In this document: positions 1 to 7,971 of the stretch, piece by piece
Numbering within the stretch: position 1 is the first letter of the stretch
Layout of the letters: each line of letters opens with the position of its first letter
Origin: a virus
IMG/VR virus record: IMGVR_UViG_3300026519_000028
Span: 1-37,949 of that record
Direction: 5' to 3' (one strand)
Length of the DNA: 37,949 nt
Made by a program: the position numbers and the translations under genes
Notes under the pieces: model-generated
Database searches by the model: none
Told to the model about the DNA's origin: nothing
The model's input: the letters and a program-made list of their open reading frames with translations, nothing else

Positions 1-1
1 C

Positions 2-67
2 CAGCCGGTCACCTATGAAGTGGAAAACGGTCCCAAGGGCCCGCAGGCGACCAGCGTCACTGCATAA
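2..67 (+). CDS. Cold-shock protein (CspA family), C-terminal end only
   Basis: The first 21 codons visible read QPVTYEVENGPKGPQATSVTA and then stop at TAA (65-67). The VTYEVENGPKGPQA.NV/SVTA ending is characteristic of the small CspA-type nucleic-acid-binding cold-shock proteins, which are about 70 residues long; the rest lies outside the window. This is the host gene bordering the prophage on the left. It is intact at its 3' end, so the insertion did not break it. Which Csp paralogue it is cannot be told. Confidence 0.85.
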   Translation, partial: QPVTYEVENGPKGPQATSVTA

Positions 68-93
68 GCAGAACCTCATCGGTTGACCGATGC

Positions 94-120
94 AAAAAAC
101 CCGCTCCGGCGGGTTTTTTT
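94..120 (+). terminator. Rho-independent terminator of the csp gene
   Basis: A CCCGC/GCGGG stem (100-104 with 109-113) with loop TCCG is preceded by six A and followed by seven T. It lies 27 bases after the csp stop codon. The host transcript therefore ends before the prophage, which begins about 20-30 bases further on. Confidence 0.9.
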
Positions 121-138
121 GTGCGCGTGTGGGGTGAT

Positions 139-151
139 GATCATTATGAGA
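139..151 (+). repeat. Left terminal inverted repeat / transposase end site L1
   Basis: GATCATTATGAGA here matches, at 12 of 13 positions, the reverse complement of 37912-37924 at the other edge of the element. The TGAGA core recurs at every candidate transposase site in this prophage. The exact terminal base is uncertain. A TG...CA rule would place the ends at 147 and 37916, while a possible ATGATC duplication (137-142 and 37919-37924) would place them at 143 and 37918. Part of that duplication is the palindrome GATC, so it is not independent evidence. Confidence 0.7.
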
Positions 152-228
152 CAAACAAACAAACCAAAAAAAGCCCGGAAACCCAACAACGGCGCGGGTT
201 TCGATGGAATATTAGTGGGTCATTATAA

Positions 229-245
229 ACAGTCAGTTTGAGACA
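229..245 (+). repeat. Internal end-binding site L2
   Basis: ACAGTCAGTTTGAGACA matches the reverse complement of 37888-37904 at 16 of 17 bases. In Mu-type elements the transposase binds several subterminal sites at each end. This pair, in inverted orientation at the two ends, is the clearest sequence proof that both edges belong to one transposable phage. The L1 and L2 cores are 92 bases apart. Confidence 0.75.
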
Positions 246-251
246 AAAATC

Positions 252-344
252 GGCGATTTATCAATTTTTACCAGTAAAAAATGACATGAATACTGGTAAA
301 AAGGCGATTTAAATTGCCAGTTAAGTGACTTTGATGGCGATTTA
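252..344. repeat. Left-end repeats: three GGCGATTTA copies around a 12-bp inverted repeat
   Basis: GGCGATTTA occurs at 252-260, 303-311 and 336-344. A perfect inverted repeat TTTTTACCAGTA (265-276) / TACTGGTAAAAA (291-302), with a 14-base spacer, lies between the first two copies. No T-run follows the hairpin on the minus strand, so a protein-binding site is more likely than a terminator for the leftward operon. No matching repeat was seen at the right end. Role unknown. Confidence 0.55.
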
Positions 345-365
345 TATCACCTTCCATAACCTCGT

Positions 366-1127
366 TCACCAGTTTTTGATTATCAATTCCTGACGATTTA
401 CAGCGCCACGGCCTCCTCCAACCGTGTATCTGATGCCCACGGTTGAGATATCCAGCCCATCGAATACCGCACGCATTTCAGGGTGGTCGTTGAGGCTGAT
501 CAACATCTTGCCTTGGATTGATTTGGCCAGTGTTGCCAGGGCATGGTACTGGCTTAGTTCAAATTCAACTCCGTAACCCTCGGTCCCCCAATATGGTGGA
601 TCACAATAAAATAAGGTGTACTCACGATCATATTTGGTGACGCACTTTTGCCAATCCAAATGTTCCACATACACCCTCGCCAACCGCCAATGGGCTTGCG
701 ACAGTTCCTGGTCAATATTCGTGAAATTCAGCTTTGGAGGGGCGCTAGGCGCAGTGCCGAAGGTCTGTCCATGTACCTTTCCTCCAAAAGAAAGCTTTTG
801 CAGATAGAAAAATCGAGCCGCCCTTTGGATATCTGTCAATGTCTCGACTGGTGTGATCTGCGCCCACTCGAACATCTCACGGCTGACCAGCGCCCGCTTG
901 AATTCTTTGCAGAACTCCTCAAGGTGATACTTAACAACCCTGTACAGGTTCACCACATCACCGTTGATGTCATTAATCACCTCCGTCTTGACCGGATCCT
1001 TCATGAAAAACAGGGCCGCAGCGCCACAGAACGGTTCTACATAGGCTTTGTGTTGCGGAAACAGGGGCAGGAGGTGCTTGGCAAGGCGGCGCTTACCGCC
1101 GATCCAGGGGACGATTGGTTTTGTCAT
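366..1127 (-). CDS. dam: DNA adenine N6-methyltransferase, D12 (Dam) class
   Basis: A 253-residue enzyme predicted to transfer a methyl group from S-adenosylmethionine to N6 of adenine. The N-terminal PWIGGKRR and the SAM-binding EPFCGAAA (residues 31-38) fit D12 class enzymes. The catalytic DPPY is at 176-179 within YCDPPYWG. Length is normal for the family (250-280). The start has GAGG upstream. It is the last gene of the leftward operon, next to the left end. Phage Dam enzymes commonly protect phage DNA from restriction or compete with host regulation; which applies here is not visible. It occupies the position held by modification genes in several Mu-like phages. Confidence 0.93.
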   Translation of the reverse strand: MTKPIVPWIGGKRRLAKHLLPLFPQHKAYVEPFCGAAALFFMKDPVKTEVINDINGDVVNLYRVVKYHLEEFCKEFKRALVSREMFEWAQITPVETLTDIQRAARFFYLQKLSFGGKVHGQTFGTAPSAPPKLNFTNIDQELSQAHWRLARVYVEHLDWQKCVTKYDREYTLFYCDPPYWGTEGYGVEFELSQYHALATLAKSIQGKMLISLNDHPEMRAVFDGLDISTVGIRYTVGGGRGAVNRQELIIKNW

Positions 1128-1283
1128 GTGAGCCTCGATGGTCTGCTTGATTTTTATGATAGGCTTCGCCCTGCTGTGTGCGCACAGCGGGAAGCCTTGG
1201 CTGGCTCACGGTCTGACTACCGTTTGCTGGCGGCCGGTCTGGTGTTGGCGCACTTGGCCGGTCGCTTCCTTCTCCTTCATGAT

Positions 1284-1358
1284 CTATACTTTGCACAGGC
1301 CGCAGTGACGACAGAAAATCGCCGGGCTGTTCGCGTGGTTCATTCGTGATCCATACAT
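1284..1358 (-). pseudogene. Possible remnant of a Com-like zinc-finger regulator
   Basis: Between the MuF gene and dam lie 279 bases without a convincing gene. One frame starts at 1358 and gives 24 codons ending in FCRHCGLCKV and a TAG stop, which resembles the first CxxC knuckle of Mu Com. A neighbouring frame further on reads SAPTPDRPPANGSQTVSQ, which resembles the tail seen in Com proteins (SPTPERP-like). The second CxxC knuckle is missing and the frames do not join. Com-type proteins are small zinc-binding regulators placed just upstream of DNA-modification genes in Mu-like phages. This reading is an inference from weak similarity plus position; the stretch could also be plain spacer. Confidence 0.3.
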
Positions 1359-1406
1359 GAGGGATGCCAGGTGAGAGTCCTGGACGGCGCCCCTCCACTG
1401 CGGCCA

Positions 1407-2657
1407 CTAAATTTCACCTTCGATTATCCTGTAGGACTCCTCTCGCAGATTGTAGAGCGGCACTAGGCCGCCTGATCTGACCGCGTTCGTGGGCGCCACA
1501 TAGCGTTTATCATCACGGCCGCGTGCCTTGGTGACAAAGTTGATTCTTACCACCAGTTTCGCGCTTGTATCATTATTTGGGGTGTCTATCACGAACAGTA
1601 CTGCGGGGTTGCGCGTATCCCACAGCACCGCCTTCGGAGACGCAATTTTGTCGGGCAATAATCGCAGTATCCCAGCCGGCACATGACGGCCATCCTTGGC
1701 GTCACGCAGCATGTGCATCACATCTTTATCCGTCACGGTCACCACCGCTGTGGCTGGGGCGTGTCCTGCTTGCTCGAGGAAATCGACTATCGTCGGTGAC
1801 AAATAACCCACCGTCCTAATCTCGCCCTGCGCCTGGCGCCGACCATTCACCGCATCTATCCACGGGGCAAACTGCTGTCCAAGGTGGCTGGCGAGATCGC
1901 GCGCGTTACTTAGCACCGCCTCGCGCATGTCGGGCGGCAGCGACATGATCTTTTCCCCAAACGCCATGTCCGGCCCCAGCCAAGCCTTTCCAACATTGTG
2001 ATCCCATCCGACATCGATGCCTTCTGGCACCTCGCCGTAGATTTCGCCTGTAGCCGCGTTTATGCGCTCCGTGCGGGTGGCGTCTGGTCGACTGGCCACC
2101 AGCCCTGACCTTTCCAGCTCTCGCTGAGACATGGAGCGCACCGTGCATCGGCAGCCCCATCCATTCGGCGGCAGGTGGGTGTCCCACCAGTCATCATTGA
2201 TTGGTAAGACGACACGATCCCACTGCCGATGCGCAGGTCGCACACGCGCATCTCCGACTGTCAGGTACTGCAAATACGGGCGTGCCGCCTTGGTATCCTG
2301 CAGTTGCTGCCAGCGCCCGGCCATATGAGCACTGCGCAGGTTGTTGTCGTAAATGACACGGGTGCGCCAGCCGCGTTTGCCGCGGTAGCTCCAGCCGTGT
2401 TTTTGCACGGCCTCATCAAATCGCGCCCTGAACTCTGTAATGGTTGCGCCATTGGCAATAGCATCATCAACGGCCGCGCGCAGATCGTTCAGCAGGTCGA
2501 TTTTGGTGGCTCCAGCAACGGTAAAAGCCTTGGCTCTGGTCAGCGCCAGAAAGTCATCCCAGTGTTCCGTCGGTAAATTCAGCTTGCTGCGGAAATAGTC
2601 GATGGCTTGATCGAATGGCAGACCACCAATGTTGACATCAGGCATTGCCAGCTTCAT
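1407..2657 (-). CDS. Minor head protein, MuF/gp30 family, with C-terminal nuclease-like domain
   Basis: 416 residues. Residues about 60-178 form the MuF domain, with the conserved run LRSAHMAGR, then YLTVGDARVRPAHRQWD and LPPNGWGCRCTVRS. MuF proteins sit on the portal and may enter the cell with the DNA. Residues about 283-405 form a separate domain (VLWDTRNPAVLFVID, LVVRINFV) that fits my memory of the PBECR2 (phage Barnase/EndoU/ColicinE5/RelE-like) nuclease fold attached to MuF proteins. The start at 2657 overlaps the portal stop; an alternative ATG lies at 2645. In Mu this gene is followed by G and I, but here the run ends and dam follows. Confidence 0.88.
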   Translation of the reverse strand: MKLAMPDVNIGGLPFDQAIDYFRSKLNLPTEHWDDFLALTRAKAFTVAGATKIDLLNDLRAAVDDAIANGATITEFRARFDEAVQKHGWSYRGKRGWRTRVIYDNNLRSAHMAGRWQQLQDTKAARPYLQYLTVGDARVRPAHRQWDRVVLPINDDWWDTHLPPNGWGCRCTVRSMSQRELERSGLVASRPDATRTERINAATGEIYGEVPEGIDVGWDHNVGKAWLGPDMAFGEKIMSLPPDMREAVLSNARDLASHLGQQFAPWIDAVNGRRQAQGEIRTVGYLSPTIVDFLEQAGHAPATAVVTVTDKDVMHMLRDAKDGRHVPAGILRLLPDKIASPKAVLWDTRNPAVLFVIDTPNNDTSAKLVVRINFVTKARGRDDKRYVAPTNAVRSGGLVPLYNLREESYRIIEGEI

Positions 2658-4164
2658 CCATGCCGCTCAGCAGTCCAGTCAGCAACGCAAGGCTGGTGTA
2701 TTCGCCAAGGCGCTGCTCATCGATCTCCGGGTAGATATCCACCAATCCATTGCGAAACGCCTCCAGCGAATCAACCCGATCCAGCAATTCGCGCACAGGG
2801 GCCACCAGTCCCTCAATGATTGTGTCGGCACCATCCGCGGCCTGCATCGCCAGGCTTGTCACCAGGTCATTGCCATCCTGCTCAAAATCATGGGCGTGAC
2901 CGCAGTGATGGCAGCCACGAAACTCAGACGTGCTGACGGCTGCCGCCGAAGTTGACGCGCCGTCGCGTGGCAACACATCATCGCCATCTTGCGGCATGGG
3001 AATCTGCAGACGCTGATGAGCGAACTGTCGCGGCACATCCATAAATCCACGCGCCACGCTCAACACGTCGACCCATTCTTTCCTCGCCTCGGCTTCCTCG
3101 TAGAACTCAAACGTTGGCGGCCGAGCACCTGCGATGTTGAGTTCAGTGATCCAGGACAGCAGCTCATTGAATGAGCTGCAGATGATCTGCCGGTCTGATT
3201 CGTTAACGTCCTGCTCTCTCCCGCGATGGGTCTCTGATGCAGCCCGCGAACCCTGCCCCTGGATCTCTGTAGCCAGGGTCTGTGACGTCAGTGCCTTGGA
3301 TATCTCCTTGTTGCAGGTATCGATCAGGCGCTCTTGTGGCAACGCCGCCGTCCCGACACCTGTCGTTATCAGCTCGATAGTTCCGTTGTCAGGCACCGCG
3401 GCCACCGCATCCTCGACCATTTTCGCCAGCGCATCGAGTAATTCCTTTTGATCTTTCGGCGGAGTGCCTTGCGGATATTTTCCAACAGCCCAGGGAACGC
3501 CGTATTTCTCACAGAACTTCACGAAATACCGGAATCCTGAATGCTTGAAGGTGTACGGCCAGAAGCACGAGCTGAACAGCGCTACGCCATACGGATTTGC
3601 ATAGCTCGGCATGTGCCGGGTCAGCAACCACTTGTATCCGCCCAGCTCAATACCGTCAGCTGGCCTGCTCTTCGTTTTGAGTCGCAGCTCATTGTCCGTC
3701 GAAAAGGCGAAACGCCGCTGCGGCCTGTCTACCACCTTCACCGGCACAATAAAACGATCCTGCCGCTGCCATACGACCTCATGCACAACAAAGCCGCGGA
3801 ACACCGAGTGAGCCTTGTTCCAGATCACATCTGACCATTGCATGCCTGGCGCTGGTCTGTGGTGCATGACCTGCTCACACAACGCCAGGGCACGCCGATC
3901 GGCTGGAGAGTCTCCACCGGCCTGCAGGCGCCACTCGTACCCCAGTAGGCCGGCGCGGATTGATCGCAGCTCGCCAATCACATGGGCGTCACTGACGATG
4001 GCGTCGTAGACATCCTGAGTTTTCCCCAGCTTGCGCAGGATCGGGTCAGGGTTTGGCAGTACATTCAGCGCTCCATAAAAATGTGAGTCCGTATCACGGC
4101 TGGCGATTTCTTTCGCCAGCGCGCCTTTCCCTCTCGCTGTCCTTTCAATGTCTCGCTTGTCCAT
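2638..4164 (-). CDS. Portal protein, DUF935 / Mu gp29 family
   Basis: 508 residues from an ATG at 4164 preceded by GAGGT; the open frame extends further upstream, but that would run into the terminase gene. The dodecameric portal forms the DNA gate at one head vertex and docks the terminase. DUF935 hallmarks include HVIGELRSIRAGLLGYEW near the N-terminus, the FRGFVVHEVVW stretch, KWLLTRHMPSYANPYG, and FCEKYGVPWAVGKYP. A CHHCGHAHDFE segment near the C-terminus could bind metal. It lies 8 bases after the terminase stop and overlaps the MuF gene by 20 bases, as expected for a co-translated packaging module. Confidence 0.93.
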   Translation of the reverse strand: MDKRDIERTARGKGALAKEIASRDTDSHFYGALNVLPNPDPILRKLGKTQDVYDAIVSDAHVIGELRSIRAGLLGYEWRLQAGGDSPADRRALALCEQVMHHRPAPGMQWSDVIWNKAHSVFRGFVVHEVVWQRQDRFIVPVKVVDRPQRRFAFSTDNELRLKTKSRPADGIELGGYKWLLTRHMPSYANPYGVALFSSCFWPYTFKHSGFRYFVKFCEKYGVPWAVGKYPQGTPPKDQKELLDALAKMVEDAVAAVPDNGTIELITTGVGTAALPQERLIDTCNKEISKALTSQTLATEIQGQGSRAASETHRGREQDVNESDRQIICSSFNELLSWITELNIAGARPPTFEFYEEAEARKEWVDVLSVARGFMDVPRQFAHQRLQIPMPQDGDDVLPRDGASTSAAAVSTSEFRGCHHCGHAHDFEQDGNDLVTSLAMQAADGADTIIEGLVAPVRELLDRVDSLEAFRNGLVDIYPEIDEQRLGEYTSLALLTGLLSGMDEAGNA

Positions 4165-4172
4165 CGTCGACC

Positions 4173-5903
4173 TCAGTGATTTTTTAGGCTTGCCTCGCGG
4201 CGCGGCTGACTGATGATCCTTGGAATGCCGCCAGATCTGGCCACGGCGATAACCCACAGGATGTGCAGCGCCACCAATCCGTCATAATGATGATGCGGTT
4301 GTGGTTCCGGCCACTCCTCCAGCTCTGCCAGCAATCGCGTCAGTCTCGAATGAAAAAGAATCTTCGGGTCGATGTCTGAGATAAACGGCTCAAGGGAGTC
4401 GATGCGAACCTCTGGCGCCACCGTCGCCGTCACGCCATGCAGCGGCAATACGATACCCGCACGCAGTGCGGACTCAATAAACGTCGTGCGCATATGCTCG
4501 AAGGCGCTGTTGTTTTCGAACCCCCATGCCTGGCAGCAGTATTCGCGCTGGGTGCTGATTAGGTCGGCCTCCAGCTTGCTTGGGACGCGTCGCTTGATGG
4601 CGGCTTCGATAACGTGCAGCTTATTGAGTTTGGTGTCATAACCGCCAACGAGGATAGCGCTCGGATCTGACGCTTCCCCTTTTCCCATCGATGGATCGCA
4701 TGCGCCGAACATCACCCAGTGCGGTAACCGCTGTACCCAAAAATTCCAGCGCGTGAATACAGCGTCTTCCTCATTACGCGCCTCGCCCTGCATTTCTGTG
4801 CCGAATGCGCGTGGATTCTTTGCCCGCTGGCGCATCAGCCAGAATAGGGATCGCACGGACGGCCATGAGGTTACCGCGCCCTTGTCCATGCGCTTTTTGT
4901 GCTTCGAGTAAAACCGGAATGATGGCAAGTCGCACTCATCGGTGACACCTCCACGGTCTGCCGCATGGCGTTCGGCCGCAGGATCCTCATTGCGCATGAC
5001 GGCCTCGCACCGCTCCCACAGATCCATCCGCGCCGGCAGCCGTTCGATAGCCTTGAAGTGGTGCACCAGGTGCCCAACCGTGCGCGCCGCACGAGAGATG
5101 GGATCGCCATTATTGAGCACCGTTCCGACGCCGCAATATTTTACCGACCCATCCGGCGGACCGAGGTAATCCACGGCCTTCTCCAGCCAGTTCCACCGGT
5201 TCTCGCGTTCCGTCGGACTCTTGGCCTCCTTGTCTGTAATCAGATCATCGCCCAACAACAGCTTTGGCCTCGACGCGCCGTGGAACGTGCCGCGAATTGC
5301 TTGTTCCGCCCCGAACGGCTCCAGCTTCACGCCCGTGCGTGTCACGCATTCACCCACTTTCCATACCGGTCCCTTGCCGCACACCTCGGGGAAATCCAGT
5401 GCCAGATTCGGATTTAGCGTCAACTCAGCTTTGGTGACCTCCATCAACTTTGTGGGCATTTTCGTCTCTGCGCCAAGCAGCGTGATGTAGTCCACAAAGG
5501 GCGGCGGCTCTCCGACCCATTCAACCTCGGCCCGGACTTCCTGTCGTTGCAACAACGCCACTACCGCGACATAGGTCGGACCGATCTTTGTCAGCAGGGA
5601 CGACTTCGCTTCGCCGCGAGGCGCCACCCACCACTCCCGGCAACCACCAGGCCGTAGTATCAATTGCGGGAACCGAGCACAAAAGTGCGCCTGAAACTTG
5701 GATGGCTTTCCCCACACATGATGCGGAAAGTAGGTATACGCAAAAAAACGGAAATCGCCATCCCTGAGCACACGCCGCCGACGCTCGGCAACGGCCCGTG
5801 GCGATGGATCCAGGCCTAGCTTTCGCGCCTCGATCTCCTGACGCAGCGTGTTGGCCTGGATGGCAACTTCATCCAGGAATTTTTTCCCGGTCAACCGGCT
5901 CAC
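4173..5903 (-). CDS. Terminase large subunit, Mu gp28 family
   Basis: A 576-residue DNA-packaging motor, an ATPase plus nuclease that fills the head through the portal. The Walker A-like motif is APRGEAKSS (residues 94-102), the variant form normal in terminases, and Walker B is LLLGDD (215-220). The C-terminal RNase H-fold nuclease is marked by FGACDPSMG (acid at 403), a central FENNSAF, and HHYDGLVA (acid at 541). The start overlaps the small-subunit stop by ATGA. Mu-type motors package headful lengths from within integrated copies, so host DNA is expected at the virion ends. Confidence 0.93.
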   Translation of the reverse strand: MSRLTGKKFLDEVAIQANTLRQEIEARKLGLDPSPRAVAERRRRVLRDGDFRFFAYTYFPHHVWGKPSKFQAHFCARFPQLILRPGGCREWWVAPRGEAKSSLLTKIGPTYVAVVALLQRQEVRAEVEWVGEPPPFVDYITLLGAETKMPTKLMEVTKAELTLNPNLALDFPEVCGKGPVWKVGECVTRTGVKLEPFGAEQAIRGTFHGASRPKLLLGDDLITDKEAKSPTERENRWNWLEKAVDYLGPPDGSVKYCGVGTVLNNGDPISRAARTVGHLVHHFKAIERLPARMDLWERCEAVMRNEDPAAERHAADRGGVTDECDLPSFRFYSKHKKRMDKGAVTSWPSVRSLFWLMRQRAKNPRAFGTEMQGEARNEEDAVFTRWNFWVQRLPHWVMFGACDPSMGKGEASDPSAILVGGYDTKLNKLHVIEAAIKRRVPSKLEADLISTQREYCCQAWGFENNSAFEHMRTTFIESALRAGIVLPLHGVTATVAPEVRIDSLEPFISDIDPKILFHSRLTRLLAELEEWPEPQPHHHYDGLVALHILWVIAVARSGGIPRIISQPRREASLKNH

Positions 5904-6397
5904 CCGAACACCTCGCTCACTCGCGCGCCGAACGGTTCCAGGATCAAGGCAAACGATTCCAGCTGCTGCGGGTGGTTTTCGCGGATAAACCTGGCCAGTT
6001 CCTCAAGTACTTCCAGGGCAATAGATAGCTTGGCGATCTTCGGGTCGCCGCCGGCGGCGGCCTTCATCGTCTTGGTATACGCATCGGACAGCCTGGACAA
6101 GGCCTCGGCCTTTTTCAGCCCGTCATAATCGCCGTCACGGATCTCCTCGACAGTCGCCTGAAACAGCAGCGCAAAATCTTCCAGCAGTTGAGTCGTGATG
6201 TCGCCAAGGCCACCACCGGCCATGCGGGCAGCCGTGCGCGCCTTATCCCAGCAATCGCCGTTATCCCTCGCCGTGTCCCTCCATCGACGCGCCGTATGAT
6301 AGCCAACGCGATGTTTTTCGGCTGCCGCCTTCAGCGATAGCCGATCATGCACATAGCTCCGCCTGACGGCCTGTCTCGTTTCTGGACTGTGAGCCAC
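5900..6397 (-). CDS. Terminase small subunit, DUF1804 / Mu gp27-like
   Basis: 165 residues. The N-terminal half reads as a helix-turn-helix (SLKAAAEKHRVGYHTARRWRD, about residues 21-41), suited to recognising packaging DNA. A helical oligomerisation region and a C-terminal LEVLEELARFIRENHP helix follow. Length and placement just before the large subunit fit DUF1804 proteins. The C-terminus overlaps the large-subunit start by 4 bases. Confidence 0.85.
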   Translation of the reverse strand: MAHSPETRQAVRRSYVHDRLSLKAAAEKHRVGYHTARRWRDTARDNGDCWDKARTAARMAGGGLGDITTQLLEDFALLFQATVEEIRDGDYDGLKKAEALSRLSDAYTKTMKAAAGGDPKIAKLSIALEVLEELARFIRENHPQQLESFALILEPFGARVSEVFG

Positions 6398-6398
6398 A

Positions 6399-6626
6399 TC
6401 ATGCTCCGCCGGAATGGAAATGCGATTTTATGCTCTCGACAATCAGTGCGATGCCAACGCCAGCCGCGGATCCGAACACGGCGCCGTTACGCGCCGACTT
6501 TACCTCCGCCGCGCGTAATCGCCCGTCGATGCTGTTCAGCTTGGTCTCGTTGCTGTCGAGCCGCGAATGTACCCCCTTTAGCTGCCCCTCGATGCGCCCC
6601 AGCGCCCGCATGATTTCGTTGCTCAT
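6399..6626 (-). CDS. Small coiled-coil membrane protein, possible holin-associated
   Basis: 75 residues from the ATG at 6626, which forms an ATGA overlap with the upstream gene and has GAGG eight bases before it. The N-terminal two thirds (IMRALGRIEGQLKGVHSRL onwards) is a heptad coiled coil. Near the C-terminus, AVFGSAAGVGIALIVESI is a single membrane helix. This build recalls XhlA-type or DUF2730-type phage proteins found in lysis or packaging clusters. The exact role is not shown by sequence. Confidence 0.75.
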   Translation of the reverse strand: MSNEIMRALGRIEGQLKGVHSRLDSNETKLNSIDGRLRAAEVKSARNGAVFGSAAGVGIALIVESIKSHFHSGGA

Positions 6627-6850
6627 CTGATCGTCCTCGTACGGCATTCATGGATTTCCTGGCAAAAAAAACAGCGAGCAGCGCATACCTGTCGCAGCCG
6701 GTCTTCCGGGATCGGGTCGCCACAATCACGGCAGCATACGACATCATCGATCAACACAGGACGTTCAATCTGGCGATTGCGATGATGATCGAGCGCGGTG
6801 CTGTTTAGCAGCTCCTGGCGGGACTGGGCGATGTCTGCGTCATCAGCCAT
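6623..6850 (-). CDS. TraR/DksA-type C4 zinc-finger protein
   Basis: 75 residues with the four-cysteine finger CRDCGDPIPEDRL...CFFCQE in the second half and a short helical N-terminus. Phage and plasmid TraR proteins bind in the RNA polymerase secondary channel and mimic DksA with ppGpp, altering promoter choice. Such small proteins are frequent between lysis and terminase genes of Mu-like phages. Its start overlaps the stop of the upstream peptidase gene. An effect on host or late promoters is an inference. Confidence 0.88.
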   Translation of the reverse strand: MADDADIAQSRQELLNSTALDHHRNRQIERPVLIDDVVCCRDCGDPIPEDRLRQVCAARCFFCQEIHECRTRTIR

Positions 6851-7358
6851 TGGCGTCCCCGGTCACCGGCAAAACAAACTCACACATCCGCAGGTAATCA
6901 CCGGGATCTGCGGTCTGGTCAAAGTGATATCCGCAGGTTTCCCAAATTCGTTGCACGAATGTCGAGCACACCAGTCCGCCAGATAACCTGCGCCTGAAAA
7001 TCTGGGCCAACCAAACAGAAAGCAAGGAAACATAAGAATACCGGTGATTCCGGTAGCTCAACGCGGCCGCGATGATGCCGTCACCATCCTCGACCACCGC
7101 TCTGGGCGCGGCACCATAATAGACGGAGCCGGAAGCCAGCGAATCATCCACCCATAGTGATGCTGGCCGCAGCCGATAGCCGTGGAACTCTTTCATTTCG
7201 GCCACGAACAGATGCTCATCGAACCACAACAGAACGGCGACGTGACTGATACTCTGCCCGGTCAGTGCGCGGATGAGCGCACTGACCCATCCGCGCCCTT
7301 CAACCAGGAGTACATCACCGTCACACGCCGTGGCGCGGAGTTCCTGATAACTCAGCAT
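6843..7358 (-). CDS. Permuted papain-like (YiiX/NlpC-type) cysteine peptidase
   Basis: 171 residues from the ATG at 7358, which follows the stop of the upstream lipoprotein gene by 4 bases. ISHVAVLLWF (His39), FVAEM (Glu54) and GLVCSTFVQRIWE (Cys131) occur in the circularly permuted order of the NlpC/P60 superfamily, His before Cys. Family members cut peptide or amide bonds in the cell wall or in lipids. Its place beside the amidase makes a role in lysis or in handling peptidoglycan likely. No signal peptide is seen with this start. Confidence 0.8.
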   Translation of the reverse strand: MLSYQELRATACDGDVLLVEGRGWVSALIRALTGQSISHVAVLLWFDEHLFVAEMKEFHGYRLRPASLWVDDSLASGSVYYGAAPRAVVEDGDGIIAAALSYRNHRYSYVSLLSVWLAQIFRRRLSGGLVCSTFVQRIWETCGYHFDQTADPGDYLRMCEFVLPVTGDANG

Positions 7359-7362
7359 CAGG

Positions 7363-7971
7363 CTACGTCGCGCCAGACACCAGCATGACTCGCGCCGCGG
7401 CCGCACCGATGGAAATGGTATCGACGATTGCCTGAGTGACATCAGCGCCTTCCCCGGCGCTCAGGATGACCGTCAGGGCTTCCTTCGTCCGCTGCACTTT
7501 CGCATCGAATCCCGTCAGCGTCATGCGGTCCAGCGGAGACATCTCCGCCAGGCGTTCGCAGTTGGTCGATGTCAGCACAACCGACGGCGATACATCGGGG
7601 CACAAGGCCACGCGCACGTCACGATACGCATCTCTGGCTGACCTCACCAGCACGCGCACCTCATCGGCATTGACCAGGGCGCGCGCCACACCGCCACTCT
7701 CATCGATCAGCCGCTGCACGGACTCGCGCAGGGCCTGGATCTCCTGGTCTGCGGACTTGAGCCGCGCCTGCTCATCTGGCGTGAACTGATCCATGCGGTT
7801 GGCAACGGTTTCCCGTGCGCCATCGATTTCCTGATCCAGCAGTACCAGGTTGGCGGCCACGACAGGCACATTGACGGCATACGTCGAGGCCTCCTTGCAG
7901 CCCCCCAGCGACAGCGCCGCGACAACGACCAATAACAAAAGCCAGAAACGACAGAGTAGTCCAGTTTTCAT
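7363..7971 (-). CDS. Predicted lipoprotein of the lysis cassette
   Basis: 202 residues starting MKTGLLCRFWLLLLVVVAAL and ending its signal peptide with the lipobox LSLGGC (Cys about 25), so lipid attachment is expected. The mature part is mostly helical (DQEIDGARETVANRMDQF, DQEIQALRESVQRLIDE) and contains two further cysteines. Placed between an amidase and a peptidase, it may act as an outer-membrane spanin subunit or an inner-membrane lysis regulator. It is longer than typical o-spanins. No family was recognised. Confidence 0.75.
   Translation of the reverse strand: MKTGLLCRFWLLLLVVVAALSLGGCKEASTYAVNVPVVAANLVLLDQEIDGARETVANRMDQFTPDEQARLKSADQEIQALRESVQRLIDESGGVARALVNADEVRVLVRSARDAYRDVRVALCPDVSPSVVLTSTNCERLAEMSPLDRMTLTGFDAKVQRTKEALTVILSAGEGADVTQAIVDTISIGAAAARVMLVSGAT

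Noticed and set aside
265-302. The inverted repeat as a terminator for the leftward operon
   Set aside because: The stem is AT-rich and no T-run follows on the minus strand; a binding site is more likely.
1093-1407. A 104-codon frame between MuF and dam as a complete gene
   Set aside because: Its composition is poor (many Pro, Arg, Gln), no ribosome site precedes it, and it runs into dam. Only the Com-like fragments in the region were kept, at low confidence.
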